64,000 nucleotides of DNA from Streptomyces sedi (GTDB lineage Bacteria; Actinomycetota; Actinomycetes; Streptomycetales; Streptomycetaceae), in contig NZ_VDGT01000001.1 of the NCBI RefSeq assembly GCF_006335015.1, positions 372,001 to 436,000 of the forward strand, written 5' to 3'. Below, piece after piece: positions 36,040 to 46,464 of the stretch. Both the position numbers and the translations under genes were made by a program. The notes beneath the pieces were generated by a model that was given only the letters and a program-made list of their open reading frames with translations, was not told where the DNA came from and did no database searches. Position 1 is the stretch's first letter; each line of letters opens with the position of its first letter.

Positions 36040-39000
36040 TCAGCTGATGTACCGGTAGCCGACGAAGTCCTGGTTGAGCACACGGGCATCGCCGATGAGG
36101 CCGCCCTCGTCCACCACCGTTCCATGGACGAGATGCCCGCTGTTCATCGCGCCCCAGAACTCCAGCACATGGGAACCGGTCGACGTGGGAATCGCGGCGT
36201 GGGTCAGCACGTTGTCACTGCTCCACCCCCAACCGATGTAGGCACGCTCCTCAAGGGAGATGGTGTACCCCCCTTCGGCCAACGCGCCGTTGTAGACGTA
36301 GAGGTCGCCGTGCTCCGGTCGATCGTGGCTGACGATGAGGTCCAGGGCTCCGTCGTCGTTCCAGTCGCCCGGGGCTGAGATGGTGATCTCAGCGATCGTC
36401 GCCCCGTTGTCGGAGATCGGATCGTCGGGCCCCGCCAGCAGTACCGGATCGCGATGGGCATCCAGGCGAAGATCCGGGGACCCGTAGTAGAGCCAGAGGA
36501 ACTGGCCGTCATTGACGAGCAGATCGGGGTACCCGGGTATCTCCTCGGTCCCGTCGCCGTCGACGTCCAAGCCCCCGTCCACGTCGCCCAGCGCGACGAT
36601 CTGTTTCACACCGTCCGACCAGTGGTCGTTCTCCTCGTCGTACACCGCCAGTTCGACGGGTTCCTGCTCCAGGCAGCTGTCGCAGACGGCGCCCGTGCCG
36701 GTGTTGGGATGCAGCCACAGCTGGTGCGTTCCGTCGACGTCCCGTAGGGCGAGGAGGTCCTCGTAGCCGTCGCCGTTCCAGTCACCCTGGTGGGTGATCT
36801 GGGCGTCGCCCCAGTCGCCCTCGTCAGCGGGCTCGGCGGCGGAATGGACGGAACCGTCCCCCAACCCGTAGTGGCGTGTCAGTGTCCCCGAGCCGTCGAT
36901 GCCCCAGATGTCCGAGTAGCCGTCGCCGTTGATGTCTCCCGGTGCGTCCGGAGTCGCGAGACCGCTCGCGTAGAAGAGGTAGTTGCGGGTGTCCGAGCGG
37001 TTGCCGGCTGGATCGCCGCTCTGCACGTAGAGGAGGTTGGGGCCGGCTGTCGTCGGAGTGAGCTTGATGGAAGCACTGCCGCCGGCGGGGACGGTCGCGG
37101 TCTTCACCGTGGTGTCCCAACTCGTCCAGTAGCGATAGGTGGTGACGTCCGTGACCCCGTTGGGAGCGAGCGTGAAGGTGCCCTCCTGACGCACGGCGCT
37201 CGTGTCCGGCGGCCAGCCGTTCTCACCGTCCGGGAACTGCGCGCTGGTGACGTCCGGGGGCGTGCTGGGTCGCTGCGGGTCGTGGAGGAAGCGACAGCCG
37301 TAGGAGGGTACCCAGGCCGAGTTCAGGCTGCCGTCGCTGGCGCGCACCTTCCACGTGAAGTCGCCCCCGGTGGTCGCGAGGTGCGGTGCGAGTTCGGCTC
37401 GGGTGATCTTGACTCGGGCGATTCCGCCTGAGGAGACGGAAACCGTCTTGTTGACGATCACTCCGTCACCGTGGCGTCCGGTCGGCCACAGGTGGAAGGT
37501 TGCTCGGACAGTGCCGCCGTCGCCGTCCTTGACCTTGGCCTGGAGGTAGAAGTCCGTGTTCCCGATGTACTGGTAAGGGGCGGAGCTGCCGCAGTCGCTG
37601 TCCACCGTGGAGACGGGGTAGGTGTCCATGCCCGTGGGATTGGCGGGTCGGGTGTTGTAGGTCGTGGAGAGCACGGCGCTGCTGGCGGAGAACTTCTTCC
37701 AGCCGTAGACATCGCCCTCGTTGGTTGCACGCATCCCGAGGGTGAGGGTGTTGAATCCGTTGGACTGCGCGGTGCGCGCGCCCTGTGTGGTGTCGAAGAC
37801 AAGGTTGCCCGCCGGACATCCGGAGCCCCAGCCGCGCGCGTCGTTGACGGTGTCGAGACGGCTGCGCCACGCGGGCTGGTTGTTCCAGGTGGACCGGTTG
37901 GTGAACGCGCCGGTGTACCAGAGCTGCACCTCGCGCTTGGTGCACGACCAGGACCACGTGTTGCGGATGCGGAAGCGGGAGGAGCTGATGACCCGGTTGG
38001 TGTCCTTGAGGTTCTTGGTGTTCATGCGAAAGAACGAACGGGCCGTGCCGTCGGTCTGGTTCTCGTAGCCGACGCGCGCCTCGTTGGTACCGCCGTTGAA
38101 GCCGGAGCCGTTGTAGAAGCTGCTGTTGGGGTACTTCTTGTAGGCGATCGTCCACGAGTGGCGAGAACCGTCGACCGAGGGGTCGATGTAGACCGGATAG
38201 GTCGTCTCGCTGCCCGAGAGCACCTCCTGGTCGGGGGTGAGCACCAGGGTGTCGTCGACGATCGCGGTCTCGACGGTGGCGTGGCGCGCGCCGATGCCGG
38301 GGCTGAACTCGGTGGAGACCGAGGGTTCGGCTTGGGCAGCTTCGCGCGAGGACGTCGCGTCCTCGAGGTTCTCGATGACTCCGCTGTCCCACATGAGCGG
38401 GGTCGCCGCGTTGAAGACTTCCTGCTCGGCGGGGTTGATCGCGCTGACGTTGCCGTGTTCGTCCGCGGAGACCTCGAGTCCTGCCGTCTCGATCCCGTAG
38501 GCGAGTTCGGCCAGCGCCGGATTCGCCGCCGCTTCGGCGTCGTGCACGACGAGGACCTGGCCGAAACCACCGCTGCGGGCCTGCAACTTGAGGTCCACAC
38601 CATCCAGGACAGCCGGGTAGGTGACGGTGTCACCCTCGACCGTCGGTTCGGGCAGGGCTTCCGGCCACCGCAGCCCGAGGGACCGGCCATCGCGGGTCAC
38701 GGTGGCGAGCGCCGTGTCCCCGCCACCGGAGAAGGTCACCGCGACCTCGGTCGCCGCGGGCGACAGGCTCCCGTCCGGGTTGGGCGACAGCGTCGTGTCG
38801 ATGTCGAGGAGCCGGCCGTCCCGCCGTACCCACTGAGCGGTGGCGTAGACGTCTTCGGTGAAGTCGCCCTCCGGGTTGGCGAACACCTGGCTGGTCTCGG
38901 TGCGCTGGGAGAGCACTTCGACGGGCTCGCCGGTGTTGGCCGCCTCCCGAAGGGCATCCGTTTCGTCCGCCGTGTGCAACGGCGTCACCGCGGCCCGACG

Positions 39001-39117
39001 GTCGGATGCGGATGGCCGCTCGCTGTACGCCTGAGCCAGGCCCGTCGGCAGCACCGAAGCCGCCACGACCCCCGCCAGCAGAGCGCTTCGCCTACGCCCC
39101 GGAGTCCGTCTCGCCAT
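36040..39117 (-). CDS. Secreted DNRLRE-domain/FG-GAP repeat protein
   Basis: A 1025-aa exported protein. Signal peptide about residues 1-31 (RRRSALLAGVVAASVLPTGLAQA). A beta-rich N-terminal part follows, then a DNRLRE-type domain (TARSFFRMNTKNLKDTNRVISSSRFRIRN, Trp-rich, about 330-450) and an Ig-like stretch. The C-terminus has calcium-binding FG-GAP/VCBS repeats (DINGDGYSDIWG, DWNGDGYEDLLALRDVDG, DVDGDGTEE, DWNDDGALDLIVSHD). It would be extracellular, perhaps an adhesin or a delivery partner for the RHS protein encoded divergently 287 bases away, a pairing common in actinomycetes. ATG 39117 is chosen for the signal peptide; the ribosome site is weak. Confidence 0.85.
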   Translation of the reverse strand: MARRTPGRRRSALLAGVVAASVLPTGLAQAYSERPSASDRRAAVTPLHTADETDALREAANTGEPVEVLSQRTETSQVFANPEGDFTEDVYATAQWVRRDGRLLDIDTTLSPNPDGSLSPAATEVAVTFSGGGDTALATVTRDGRSLGLRWPEALPEPTVEGDTVTYPAVLDGVDLKLQARSGGFGQVLVVHDAEAAANPALAELAYGIETAGLEVSADEHGNVSAINPAEQEVFNAATPLMWDSGVIENLEDATSSREAAQAEPSVSTEFSPGIGARHATVETAIVDDTLVLTPDQEVLSGSETTYPVYIDPSVDGSRHSWTIAYKKYPNSSFYNGSGFNGGTNEARVGYENQTDGTARSFFRMNTKNLKDTNRVISSSRFRIRNTWSWSCTKREVQLWYTGAFTNRSTWNNQPAWRSRLDTVNDARGWGSGCPAGNLVFDTTQGARTAQSNGFNTLTLGMRATNEGDVYGWKKFSASSAVLSTTYNTRPANPTGMDTYPVSTVDSDCGSSAPYQYIGNTDFYLQAKVKDGDGGTVRATFHLWPTGRHGDGVIVNKTVSVSSGGIARVKITRAELAPHLATTGGDFTWKVRASDGSLNSAWVPSYGCRFLHDPQRPSTPPDVTSAQFPDGENGWPPDTSAVRQEGTFTLAPNGVTDVTTYRYWTSWDTTVKTATVPAGGSASIKLTPTTAGPNLLYVQSGDPAGNRSDTRNYLFYASGLATPDAPGDINGDGYSDIWGIDGSGTLTRHYGLGDGSVHSAAEPADEGDWGDAQITHQGDWNGDGYEDLLALRDVDGTHQLWLHPNTGTGAVCDSCLEQEPVELAVYDEENDHWSDGVKQIVALGDVDGGLDVDGDGTEEIPGYPDLLVNDGQFLWLYYGSPDLRLDAHRDPVLLAGPDDPISDNGATIAEITISAPGDWNDDGALDLIVSHDRPEHGDLYVYNGALAEGGYTISLEERAYIGWGWSSDNVLTHAAIPTSTGSHVLEFWGAMNSGHLVHGTVVDEGGLIGDARVLNQDFVGYRYIS

Positions 39118-39404
39118 GCCAGATCCCCCACCCACGATCCCTGCCCCGCCCGACACTCGTCGACGTCTGAGCTTCACGGTCAGTCAACGACTGGGCACAC
39201 TAACCCAGTCCCGTCACATCCGCACCCATAAGGTCACTCCAGAACCATGAAACGGTCATTCAAACCCCCTGAAGCGCCGATTCACGCAACTACGTGAACA
39301 TTACGCGTGGATAACGTATGCCTGCGGACTGTCGAGGTTCCGTCAACGCACTGCTACTTTCACGTCCGTTCGTGCCAAGTGAAGATCGATGGGGGTGGGG
39401 ACCG

Positions 39405-42400
39405 ATGTCGGTCAGCAGAGGTTTGCGGCACTGGTGGCGCCTCGTCAGCGTGCTGCTGGCAGCACAGTTCCTCGTCACCGTCCTGGCTGGCCCCGTCTTC
39501 GCCCAGGAACAACTCGATCTACGCGACCCGGAGTCGATCGACCCCGTGGAGACGTCCCCCGTTGAGGGGGTTCCGCTTGTGCGCACGGACGAGACCGAGG
39601 GGAACGACTGGGCCCCTCCGGCGCCCCCGGAGTGGGATGCCGAGGACGTCTCCACGCTCGATGTCCCGGAGTTGGGAGAAGTGGGGCTCCGCGTCCTTGA
39701 CAGCGACAGGGCGAATGAGGCCGGCGTTCGAGGCGTTCTCTACGCGTTGTCCATACCCGAGGCCGACGAGCGCGAGGCGCGAAACTCGTCGGCCGACGAC
39801 GAACCGGTCACCACTTCGGTGACACTGGACTATGGCGCCTACGCCACCGGGTTCGGAGCTGACTGGGCGCAGCGGCTGACGGTGCGACCGTTGGCCGAGA
39901 GCGGCGTCACGGTGCAACGCGTGACGAACGAGCACGCGGCACAGACACTCCAGGTCGAGGTCGCTCTGGCCGCCGACGCCCCGGGGGAGATCGCGCTGGC
40001 GGCAGAGCCCGCCGGCTCCGGACCGGGAGGCGACTTCACGGCGACCGACCTGTCCCCCACCGGTGAGTGGACCCACGGCGGTTCGTCCGGTGGCTTCACC
40101 TGGTCCTACCCGATCGAGGTTCCCGACGCTCCCGGCGGCCTACTCCCTGATCTGTCGCTCGACTACTCGTCACAGAACGTGGACGGACGGACCGCGTCCA
40201 CCAACAACCAGGCCAACTGGGTCGGAGACGGTTGGTCCCTGTCCCCCGGCTTCATCGAACGCCGCTACGTCGCCTGCGAGGACGACAAGGGCAGCGGAGC
40301 CGTGAACCCCTCCCACCGGGTCGGGGACCTGTGTTGGAAACGCCACAACGCCATGCTGGTACTGAACGGTTCAGCGAGCGAGCTGGTCCGAGACGACTCC
40401 TCGGGCGCCTGGCGGAAGAAGAACGACGACGGCACCCGGATCGAGCTGCTGACCGGGGCCGAGAACGGCGACAACAACGGAGAGCACTGGCGGGTGACCG
40501 ACCCCGACGGCGTTCAGTACCACTTCGGACGGAACCGGTTGCCGGGCTGGACCGAAGGCGACCGTACGACGGACTCCGCCTGGACCGTTCCGGTATTCGG
40601 CAACCACCCCAACGAGCCGTGCCACGCGTCGGAGTTCGGCGACGCCTGGTGCCAGCAGGGATGGCGCTGGAACCTGGACTACGTGGTCGACCCGCACGGC
40701 AACGCCATGTCCTACCACTGGGCGCGGGAGACGAACCGCTACGCACGAGCCATCAACGCCTCCTTCGAAGGCACCCCGACCGCCTACACCCGCGGCGGTC
40801 ATCTGAAGACCGTCGAGTACGGCCTCCGCTCGGACGCCCCGCTGAACGGCAAGCCCGCCGGCCGCGTCGCCTTCGGTGTCTCGGAACGCTGCCTCACGAC
40901 CGACACCGTCGAGTGCGACTGGTCGGACATCGACGAGGACAGCGCCCAGCACTGGCCGGACGTCCCCTTCGACCAGCACTGCGCCTCCGGCGCGGACTGC
41001 GAGGGCAACGCCTCCCCCTCCTTCTGGACCACCAAGCGCCTCACGGCGATCACCACCTATGCCCGCGTCGGCGACGGCGAGCAGAAGGTCGACTCCTGGG
41101 CACTGGAGCAGAGCTTCCCCAGCACGGGCGACGGAAGCGCGGCCGCTCTCTGGCTGAAGTCCCTCACCAGGACCGGCCACACCGGCGAAGCCATCACCCT
41201 CCCGCCCGTCACCTTCCGCGGCATACAACTCCCCAACCGCGTCGAAGGGGCCCTCGACCCGATACCCCCGCTCAACCGCTACCGCGTGTACGCCATCGAC
41301 ACGGAATCCGGCGGCACCATCGGCGTCACCTACACGGACGCGGACTGCGCGGCCGACGACCTGCCCAACCCCGAGACCAACACACGGCGTTGCTTTCCCG
41401 TCATCTGGTCGCCCCCGGACGCCCCCGCGCCCGACTTCGAGCCCTACCAGGACTGGTTCCACAGCTACGCGGTGGCGCAGGTCCTCGAATCCGACAACAC
41501 CTCGGGCGCTCCCGTCGCACGCACCGACTACCGCTACCCCGACGGCATGGCCTGGAGCCGGAGCCAGGACGACTTCGTACGCTCCGAACACCGGGCGTTC
41601 GGTGAACGACGCGGCTACGCCCGCGTCCAGACCCTGGTCGGCGATCCCGCCGAAGGACCCCAGACGCTCACCGAGACCCGCTACTTCCGCGGCGTGCGAG
41701 GCCAGGACGTCGAGGACAGCGAGGGACACGGCATCGCCGACCACCCGGCCTACGCCGGCCTGGTGCGTGAGACCTCCACCTATCTCGGCGACGACGGCCC
41801 GCTCCTCGACGCCGTGTCCTACACCCCCTGGCGCTCCGCCGCCACAGCCACCCAAACCCGCTCCGGGGTGGCGGCGCTGAACTCCTTTCACGTGGACGTC
41901 GCGACCGAGTCCGCCAGGGAACGGCTGTCGGACGACTCCTGGCGCCGCACACGGATGACGACCAGCTTCGACACGTTCGGCATGGTCGAGCAGGTCAACG
42001 ACGAGGGCGACCTGGCCGTCGCCGGCGACGAACGCTGCACCACCGTCCGCTACGCCCGCAACGAGGAGACCAACCTCCTCACACCGGAAGCGGAGACCCG
42101 GACCGTGGCAACCGGCTGCGGCTCGGACCTCGATCTCCCGGAAGACCTCGTCACCGCGGTCCGCACCTACTACGACGGCGCGACCAGCCTGACGACTCCC
42201 CCGAGCCGAGGACTGGCCACCCGCACCGACGGCCTCGACGCGGACGGCGAAGGTTTCCACACGGTCAGCACCACCGGTTACGACACCCATGGACGCCTGC
42301 TGACCAGCACGGACGCCGAAGGCAACGAAACCAGCACGACCTACACCCCCACCACCGGCGCGGCGCCCACCAGCACCGTCGCGACCAACGCACTGGGCCA

Positions 42401-45400
42401 CACCACAGAGACACGATTCGACCCACGTCGCGGCCTCACCACATCCGTCGAGGACCCCAACGGCGTCCGCACCGACATCACCTACGACGCCCTCGGCAGA
42501 ACAACGGCCGTCTGGCATCCCGGTTGGGCCAAGAGCAACAACCCGAACACCCCTTCCGCCCGGTACAGCTACCGCGTCTCCACCAGCGAGCCCAACGTGG
42601 TCACCACGGAAACGCTCAACCACCAGGGCAACTACCAGACCGCGCACTCCTTCTACGACGGTCTGCTGCGTGAACGCCAGACCCAGGCCCCGGCAGTACA
42701 GGTCACCGACGGCCGCCTGGTGACCACGACCCACTACGACACCGCCGGCCGCGCCTGGCTCACCCACAGCCCCTACCTCACCACCGGCGCCCCCGACCGC
42801 ACCCTCGTCACCGCCGGTGACAACGCCGTCCCCACCACGGTCCGCCGGGAGTTCGACGTGGCGGGACGGCAGACGGCCGAAGTGGCCTTCCGCTACGGAG
42901 ACGAGACCACCCGCACCGACACCGTTCACGACGGAGCCGAGTCCACCACCGTCATCCCGCCGCCCGGCGGCACCGCCACCACCACGGTCACCGACGTACT
43001 CGGGCGAACCGTCGAACTACGCTCCTACACCGACGCCGACCGCACCGAGTTCCAGAACGCCACCTATCGTTACGACGTGGCAGGCAACCTCGTCGGTATG
43101 ACCGACGCAGCCGGTAACGAATGGAGCTGGGAGTACGACAAGCGCGGCAACCAGACCCGCGCCGACGACCCGGACAAGGGCACCACCCTCGTCAGCTACG
43201 ACACCCTCGACCGGCCCGTGTCGACGACCGACGCCCGCGACATCACCCTGACCACCACGTACGACGCCCTGGGCCGCCGCACCAGCCTCTCCGAGGGCGA
43301 CGAGACGCGCGCCGAGTGGACGTACGACACCGTCAAACTCGGCGCCCCCGCCACCAGCACCCGCTACGTCGAGGACGCCGCCTACACCACCGCCGTCGAC
43401 GGCTACACCAACCGCTACCAGCCAACGGCCACCACCGTCACCCTGCCCGAGAACGAGGGCGCGCTGGCCGGCGAGTACACCTGGCGCTACACCTACAACG
43501 CCCGCGTCGGCCTGCGGGAGTCGGTCATGCACCCGGCTCTCGGCGGTCTGCCGCAGGAGCGGGTCACCACTCTCTACAGCAGCCAGCACCTGCCGACGCG
43601 CACCGTGGCCGGCCAGCAGGTCCTGGTCGGAGACGTCCGCTTCGACGCCCTCGGCCGTCCGATCCGGGCGGAGTTCGGAAACCTGGGCCAGAAGGTCTAC
43701 CAGACCCTCGACTGGGACGAGCACAACGGACGCCTCACCCGCGCCACCGTCGACGGCGACATCGCGCTCCGCGTCCAGGACACCCGCTACGGCTACGACG
43801 ACATCGGCAACGTGACCCGGGTCGCCACCGCCGCGGGACAGGGCGAACAGGCCAGCAGTGACGTCCAGTGCTTCACCACCGACGCGCTCCGCCGACTCAC
43901 CGAGGCCTGGACCACCGCCGGCGCCGAAGACGACTGCGCCACCGGCCCCGACGCCACCACCGTCGGCGGACCCGACCCCTACTGGCACAGCTACACCTAC
44001 GACCTCACCGGCAACCGGGTCAACGAGACCCAACACGCCACCAGCAGCGACGCAACCGACATCGTCCGCGACTACACCGTCGGAGAACCCGGCGAGAACG
44101 CGCCCAACACGCTCCGCTCGGTCAGCACCGACGGCGGCCCCCAGGAACAGGCGACCGAGACCTTCGAACACGACCAGGCCGGCAACCCGATCGAACGCGC
44201 CGGAATCCGCGACCAGACCCTCGACTGGAACCCCGAGGGCAACCTGGAGACCGTCACCGAGAACGGCACCACCACCGGCCACATCTACACCGCCGAAGGC
44301 GACCGCCTACTCACCCACCACGCGGACGGCTCCGCCACCGCCTACCTACCCGAAGGAACCGAACTCACCCTCGGCACCGGCGGCGCGAAGACAGCGCTGC
44401 GATACTTCACCCACGGCTCTGACACCGTCGCGGTCCGGGACAGCGGCAACAACAACGCCGTCACCTACCTCGTCCCCGACCCGCAGGGCACCGCCATGCT
44501 CGCCATCACCTGGGGCGCCGCCCAACTCGTCCAACGCCGCAAACAACTCCCCTTCGGCGGCCAACGCGGCGAAGCAACCGACTCCTGGCCCGGCGACCGA
44601 GGCTTCCTCGGAGGCACCACCGACCCCACCGGCACGACCCACCTCGGCGCCCGCGAATACGACCCCACACTCGGCCGCTTCCTATCCGTCGACCCACTCC
44701 TCATCCCCGACGACCCCCGCCAACACAACCCCTACCAATACGGCAACAACAACCCCCTCACCTTCTCCGACCCCACCGGCGAAGCCTTCGAGGAATGCCG
44801 CAGCGGCCAGTACAAGTGCAACTACGACCGCAAGGGCAAACTCACCGGCGTCGAATACGGCAAGAACTACGAAAAAATCACCCGCTCCGTCGGCGGCACC
44901 CCAGCCCCCCGCTACATCCGCCAAAAACAACGCATCCAATACGCCTGCGCCAAAGACCCCGGCTGCACCGGAACCGCACAGCAGCAGACCGCAGGAGCCG
45001 GAGCCCGACGAGCCACCGAACAAGCTGCAATAGCCCGGACACTCGGCATCGCACAGCGTGGGATTAGCGACCAGCTTCTGACATACGCGAACGGGCTCAT
45101 CGCGGCAAGCGCTGCAACCGTCGCCTTCCACCACGAGGCCGGAAACATGTCCACTAGAGTCAGTCACCTGATGCGCAATGGGGAGACAGCGGCCATACGA
45201 AGCCAGGCGGCACGTGACCTTGGCTATCTCAGTCATCACTCCACCGCTCAGAGAATCGCCGACCTCGGCCGCAAACCAATAGTAATGGCAGCAGCTCGAG
45301 TCCTCTTCTGGGGCGGCGTCGCCGCAACTGCCGCAGGTAACCTCCACGCTAACAACGGCGACATCGGCCGCACCGTCGCACAGACGGGAGTGCAGGTCGG

Positions 45401-45590
45401 ATACAGCATGGGAGCGGTGTACACGGGGGCCGCGCTCGGCGGCCTTATCGGCAGCACTGTGCCCGGTCTTGGCACGGTCGTCGGCACTGGGGCGGGGGCA
45501 TTGGTTGGTACTGGAGTCGCTTTCTTCACATCCCCGATCGTTGGAGATATTACTGGCGCGGTATGGGACAAGGTGACGGGGTGGTGGTAG
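39405..45590 (+). CDS. Secreted RHS-repeat polymorphic toxin
   Basis: A 2061-aa RHS/YD-repeat protein that encloses and delivers a C-terminal toxin. Signal peptide about residues 1-37 (LLAAQFLVTVLAGPVFAQ). The N-terminal part contains GGFTWSYPIEVPDAPGGLLPDLSLDYSS and IERRYVACEDD, standard for actinobacterial RHS proteins. RHS repeats (YDxxGRxxxxxDAxGN) run about 950-1600. The core ends LGAREYDPTLGRFLSVDP...NPYQYGNNNPLTFSDPTG near 1750-1795, the point where the tip is cut off in this family. The tip (about 270 aa) has helices, then a glycine-zipper-like hydrophobic C-terminus (GAALGGLIGSTVPGLGTVVG), suggesting a membrane-active toxin. ATG 39405 has GGGGTGGGG upstream. The next gene (34 bases on) is the probable immunity gene. 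Confidence 0.92.
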   Translation: MSVSRGLRHWWRLVSVLLAAQFLVTVLAGPVFAQEQLDLRDPESIDPVETSPVEGVPLVRTDETEGNDWAPPAPPEWDAEDVSTLDVPELGEVGLRVLDSDRANEAGVRGVLYALSIPEADEREARNSSADDEPVTTSVTLDYGAYATGFGADWAQRLTVRPLAESGVTVQRVTNEHAAQTLQVEVALAADAPGEIALAAEPAGSGPGGDFTATDLSPTGEWTHGGSSGGFTWSYPIEVPDAPGGLLPDLSLDYSSQNVDGRTASTNNQANWVGDGWSLSPGFIERRYVACEDDKGSGAVNPSHRVGDLCWKRHNAMLVLNGSASELVRDDSSGAWRKKNDDGTRIELLTGAENGDNNGEHWRVTDPDGVQYHFGRNRLPGWTEGDRTTDSAWTVPVFGNHPNEPCHASEFGDAWCQQGWRWNLDYVVDPHGNAMSYHWARETNRYARAINASFEGTPTAYTRGGHLKTVEYGLRSDAPLNGKPAGRVAFGVSERCLTTDTVECDWSDIDEDSAQHWPDVPFDQHCASGADCEGNASPSFWTTKRLTAITTYARVGDGEQKVDSWALEQSFPSTGDGSAAALWLKSLTRTGHTGEAITLPPVTFRGIQLPNRVEGALDPIPPLNRYRVYAIDTESGGTIGVTYTDADCAADDLPNPETNTRRCFPVIWSPPDAPAPDFEPYQDWFHSYAVAQVLESDNTSGAPVARTDYRYPDGMAWSRSQDDFVRSEHRAFGERRGYARVQTLVGDPAEGPQTLTETRYFRGVRGQDVEDSEGHGIADHPAYAGLVRETSTYLGDDGPLLDAVSYTPWRSAATATQTRSGVAALNSFHVDVATESARERLSDDSWRRTRMTTSFDTFGMVEQVNDEGDLAVAGDERCTTVRYARNEETNLLTPEAETRTVATGCGSDLDLPEDLVTAVRTYYDGATSLTTPPSRGLATRTDGLDADGEGFHTVSTTGYDTHGRLLTSTDAEGNETSTTYTPTTGAAPTSTVATNALGHTTETRFDPRRGLTTSVEDPNGVRTDITYDALGRTTAVWHPGWAKSNNPNTPSARYSYRVSTSEPNVVTTETLNHQGNYQTAHSFYDGLLRERQTQAPAVQVTDGRLVTTTHYDTAGRAWLTHSPYLTTGAPDRTLVTAGDNAVPTTVRREFDVAGRQTAEVAFRYGDETTRTDTVHDGAESTTVIPPPGGTATTTVTDVLGRTVELRSYTDADRTEFQNATYRYDVAGNLVGMTDAAGNEWSWEYDKRGNQTRADDPDKGTTLVSYDTLDRPVSTTDARDITLTTTYDALGRRTSLSEGDETRAEWTYDTVKLGAPATSTRYVEDAAYTTAVDGYTNRYQPTATTVTLPENEGALAGEYTWRYTYNARVGLRESVMHPALGGLPQERVTTLYSSQHLPTRTVAGQQVLVGDVRFDALGRPIRAEFGNLGQKVYQTLDWDEHNGRLTRATVDGDIALRVQDTRYGYDDIGNVTRVATAAGQGEQASSDVQCFTTDALRRLTEAWTTAGAEDDCATGPDATTVGGPDPYWHSYTYDLTGNRVNETQHATSSDATDIVRDYTVGEPGENAPNTLRSVSTDGGPQEQATETFEHDQAGNPIERAGIRDQTLDWNPEGNLETVTENGTTTGHIYTAEGDRLLTHHADGSATAYLPEGTELTLGTGGAKTALRYFTHGSDTVAVRDSGNNNAVTYLVPDPQGTAMLAITWGAAQLVQRRKQLPFGGQRGEATDSWPGDRGFLGGTTDPTGTTHLGAREYDPTLGRFLSVDPLLIPDDPRQHNPYQYGNNNPLTFSDPTGEAFEECRSGQYKCNYDRKGKLTGVEYGKNYEKITRSVGGTPAPRYIRQKQRIQYACAKDPGCTGTAQQQTAGAGARRATEQAAIARTLGIAQRGISDQLLTYANGLIAASAATVAFHHEAGNMSTRVSHLMRNGETAAIRSQAARDLGYLSHHSTAQRIADLGRKPIVMAAARVLFWGGVAATAAGNLHANNGDIGRTVAQTGVQVGYSMGAVYTGAALGGLIGSTVPGLGTVVGTGAGALVGTGVAFFTSPIVGDITGAVWDKVTGWW
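44555..44993 (+). repeat. RHS core/tip-junction repeat, copy in the intact gene
   Basis: 439 bases almost identical to 48137-48574. The A-tract at 44923-44927 has five As here and four in the other copy. Beyond 44993 the two sequences encode different tips. Confidence 0.92.
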
Positions 45591-45624
45591 CCATGCGCCC
45601 AAGTCTGAATCGGAGGGTCACACC

Positions 45625-46065
45625 TTGTTGATCGTGCTTCTGTTTATGGGGGTCTTCTTTGTTGGCTGCGGAAACTGGTTTATGTTGCGTTTGTGGAAAA
45701 ACCGCCTCATCGGCGAAGTTCCGGCGACTGAGGCCACAGAGAACACTTTCTTCTACCTCAGCAAGCCGCGAAGTCGACGTGCCGCAGTACGCATTCTTCC
45801 GGTGACGATAGTCGGCATCGAAGTCATGTGGTGTGCGCTACTTTGGAACGAACTAACAGGCGAGCAGGCCGACCTGTTCCTCGTGGCGCTCATCGCCGTG
45901 TTCGTCATATGCATGTTCATGGCGGCCTCCATCGCACTCTTCAATCGCCCCAAATCCCTCGTACCACCACCGAGAAGAGCCGATATCGGGATTCTGCGCG
46001 AGCGATTCGGGAAAAAGCGCGCCAACCGGCAGACGGACGAGTCGACGGATTCACCACCCACGTGA
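45625..46065 (+). CDS. Probable immunity membrane protein for the RHS toxin
   Basis: A 146-aa protein with three membrane segments (LIVLLFMGVFFVGCGNWFML, ILPVTIVGIEVMWCALLW, LFLVALIAVFVICMFMAASIALF) and a basic tail. It starts (TTG, preceded by CGGAGGG) 34 bases after the RHS toxin stop, the usual immunity position. A membrane location suits protection against a membrane-active tip. A homolog of the same length lies at 33479-33919 behind an RHS remnant. Confidence 0.75.
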   Translation: MLIVLLFMGVFFVGCGNWFMLRLWKNRLIGEVPATEATENTFFYLSKPRSRRAAVRILPVTIVGIEVMWCALLWNELTGEQADLFLVALIAVFVICMFMAASIALFNRPKSLVPPPRRADIGILRERFGKKRANRQTDESTDSPPT

Positions 46066-46226
46066 GTCAGCAATGAGATGCGCCATCGATCTGCGGCCGC
46101 CGCCGAAGAACGGGGAACGACCGGCCGCCATCCCTACTCCGGACGTATTCCAGCCGACTTGCCGTTGCCACGAGCAACCGAAAGGCTCACTCCTACCTTG
46201 ACGACTCGCCAGCCCCATACCCCGTT

Positions 46227-46464
46227 TTGTTTTTGGCGGTCCTGCAAGAGGACCCCGCGATCCGACTCGCCATGAGAGAAGGTAACCTGTTCACCCTGGA
46301 CAACCGGCGCTTGGTCGCCTTCCAGATGGCAGGGACGCCCATTCCCTTCCGCATGGCAACCGCCGTCGAAGCCATCAACGAATCCTGGAAGTTCACGACA
46401 GTGACTGACGGTATGTCCATTGTCATACGTGAACGAGACGAGGTGTGGAATATATCCCGTGACG
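46227..46464 (+). pseudogene. Displaced toxin tip fragment with LDNRRL motif
   Basis: The frame reads AMREGNLFTLDNRRLVAFQMAG, then IPFRMATAVEAINESWKFTT and GMSIVIRERDE. TLDNRRLxAFxxAG followed by a mid-domain MAT...WKFTT is a pattern I know from C-terminal tips of actinomycete RHS-type toxins. There is no secretion or RHS part in frame, and the natural end appears lost, the frame running on through the next gene. It precedes a DUF7660-like candidate immunity gene. Confidence 0.5.

Noticed and set aside
40371..42929. An 852-aa minus-strand frame inside the RHS gene
   Set aside because: Val/Gly-rich shadow of the RHS coding frame without a domain or start signal.
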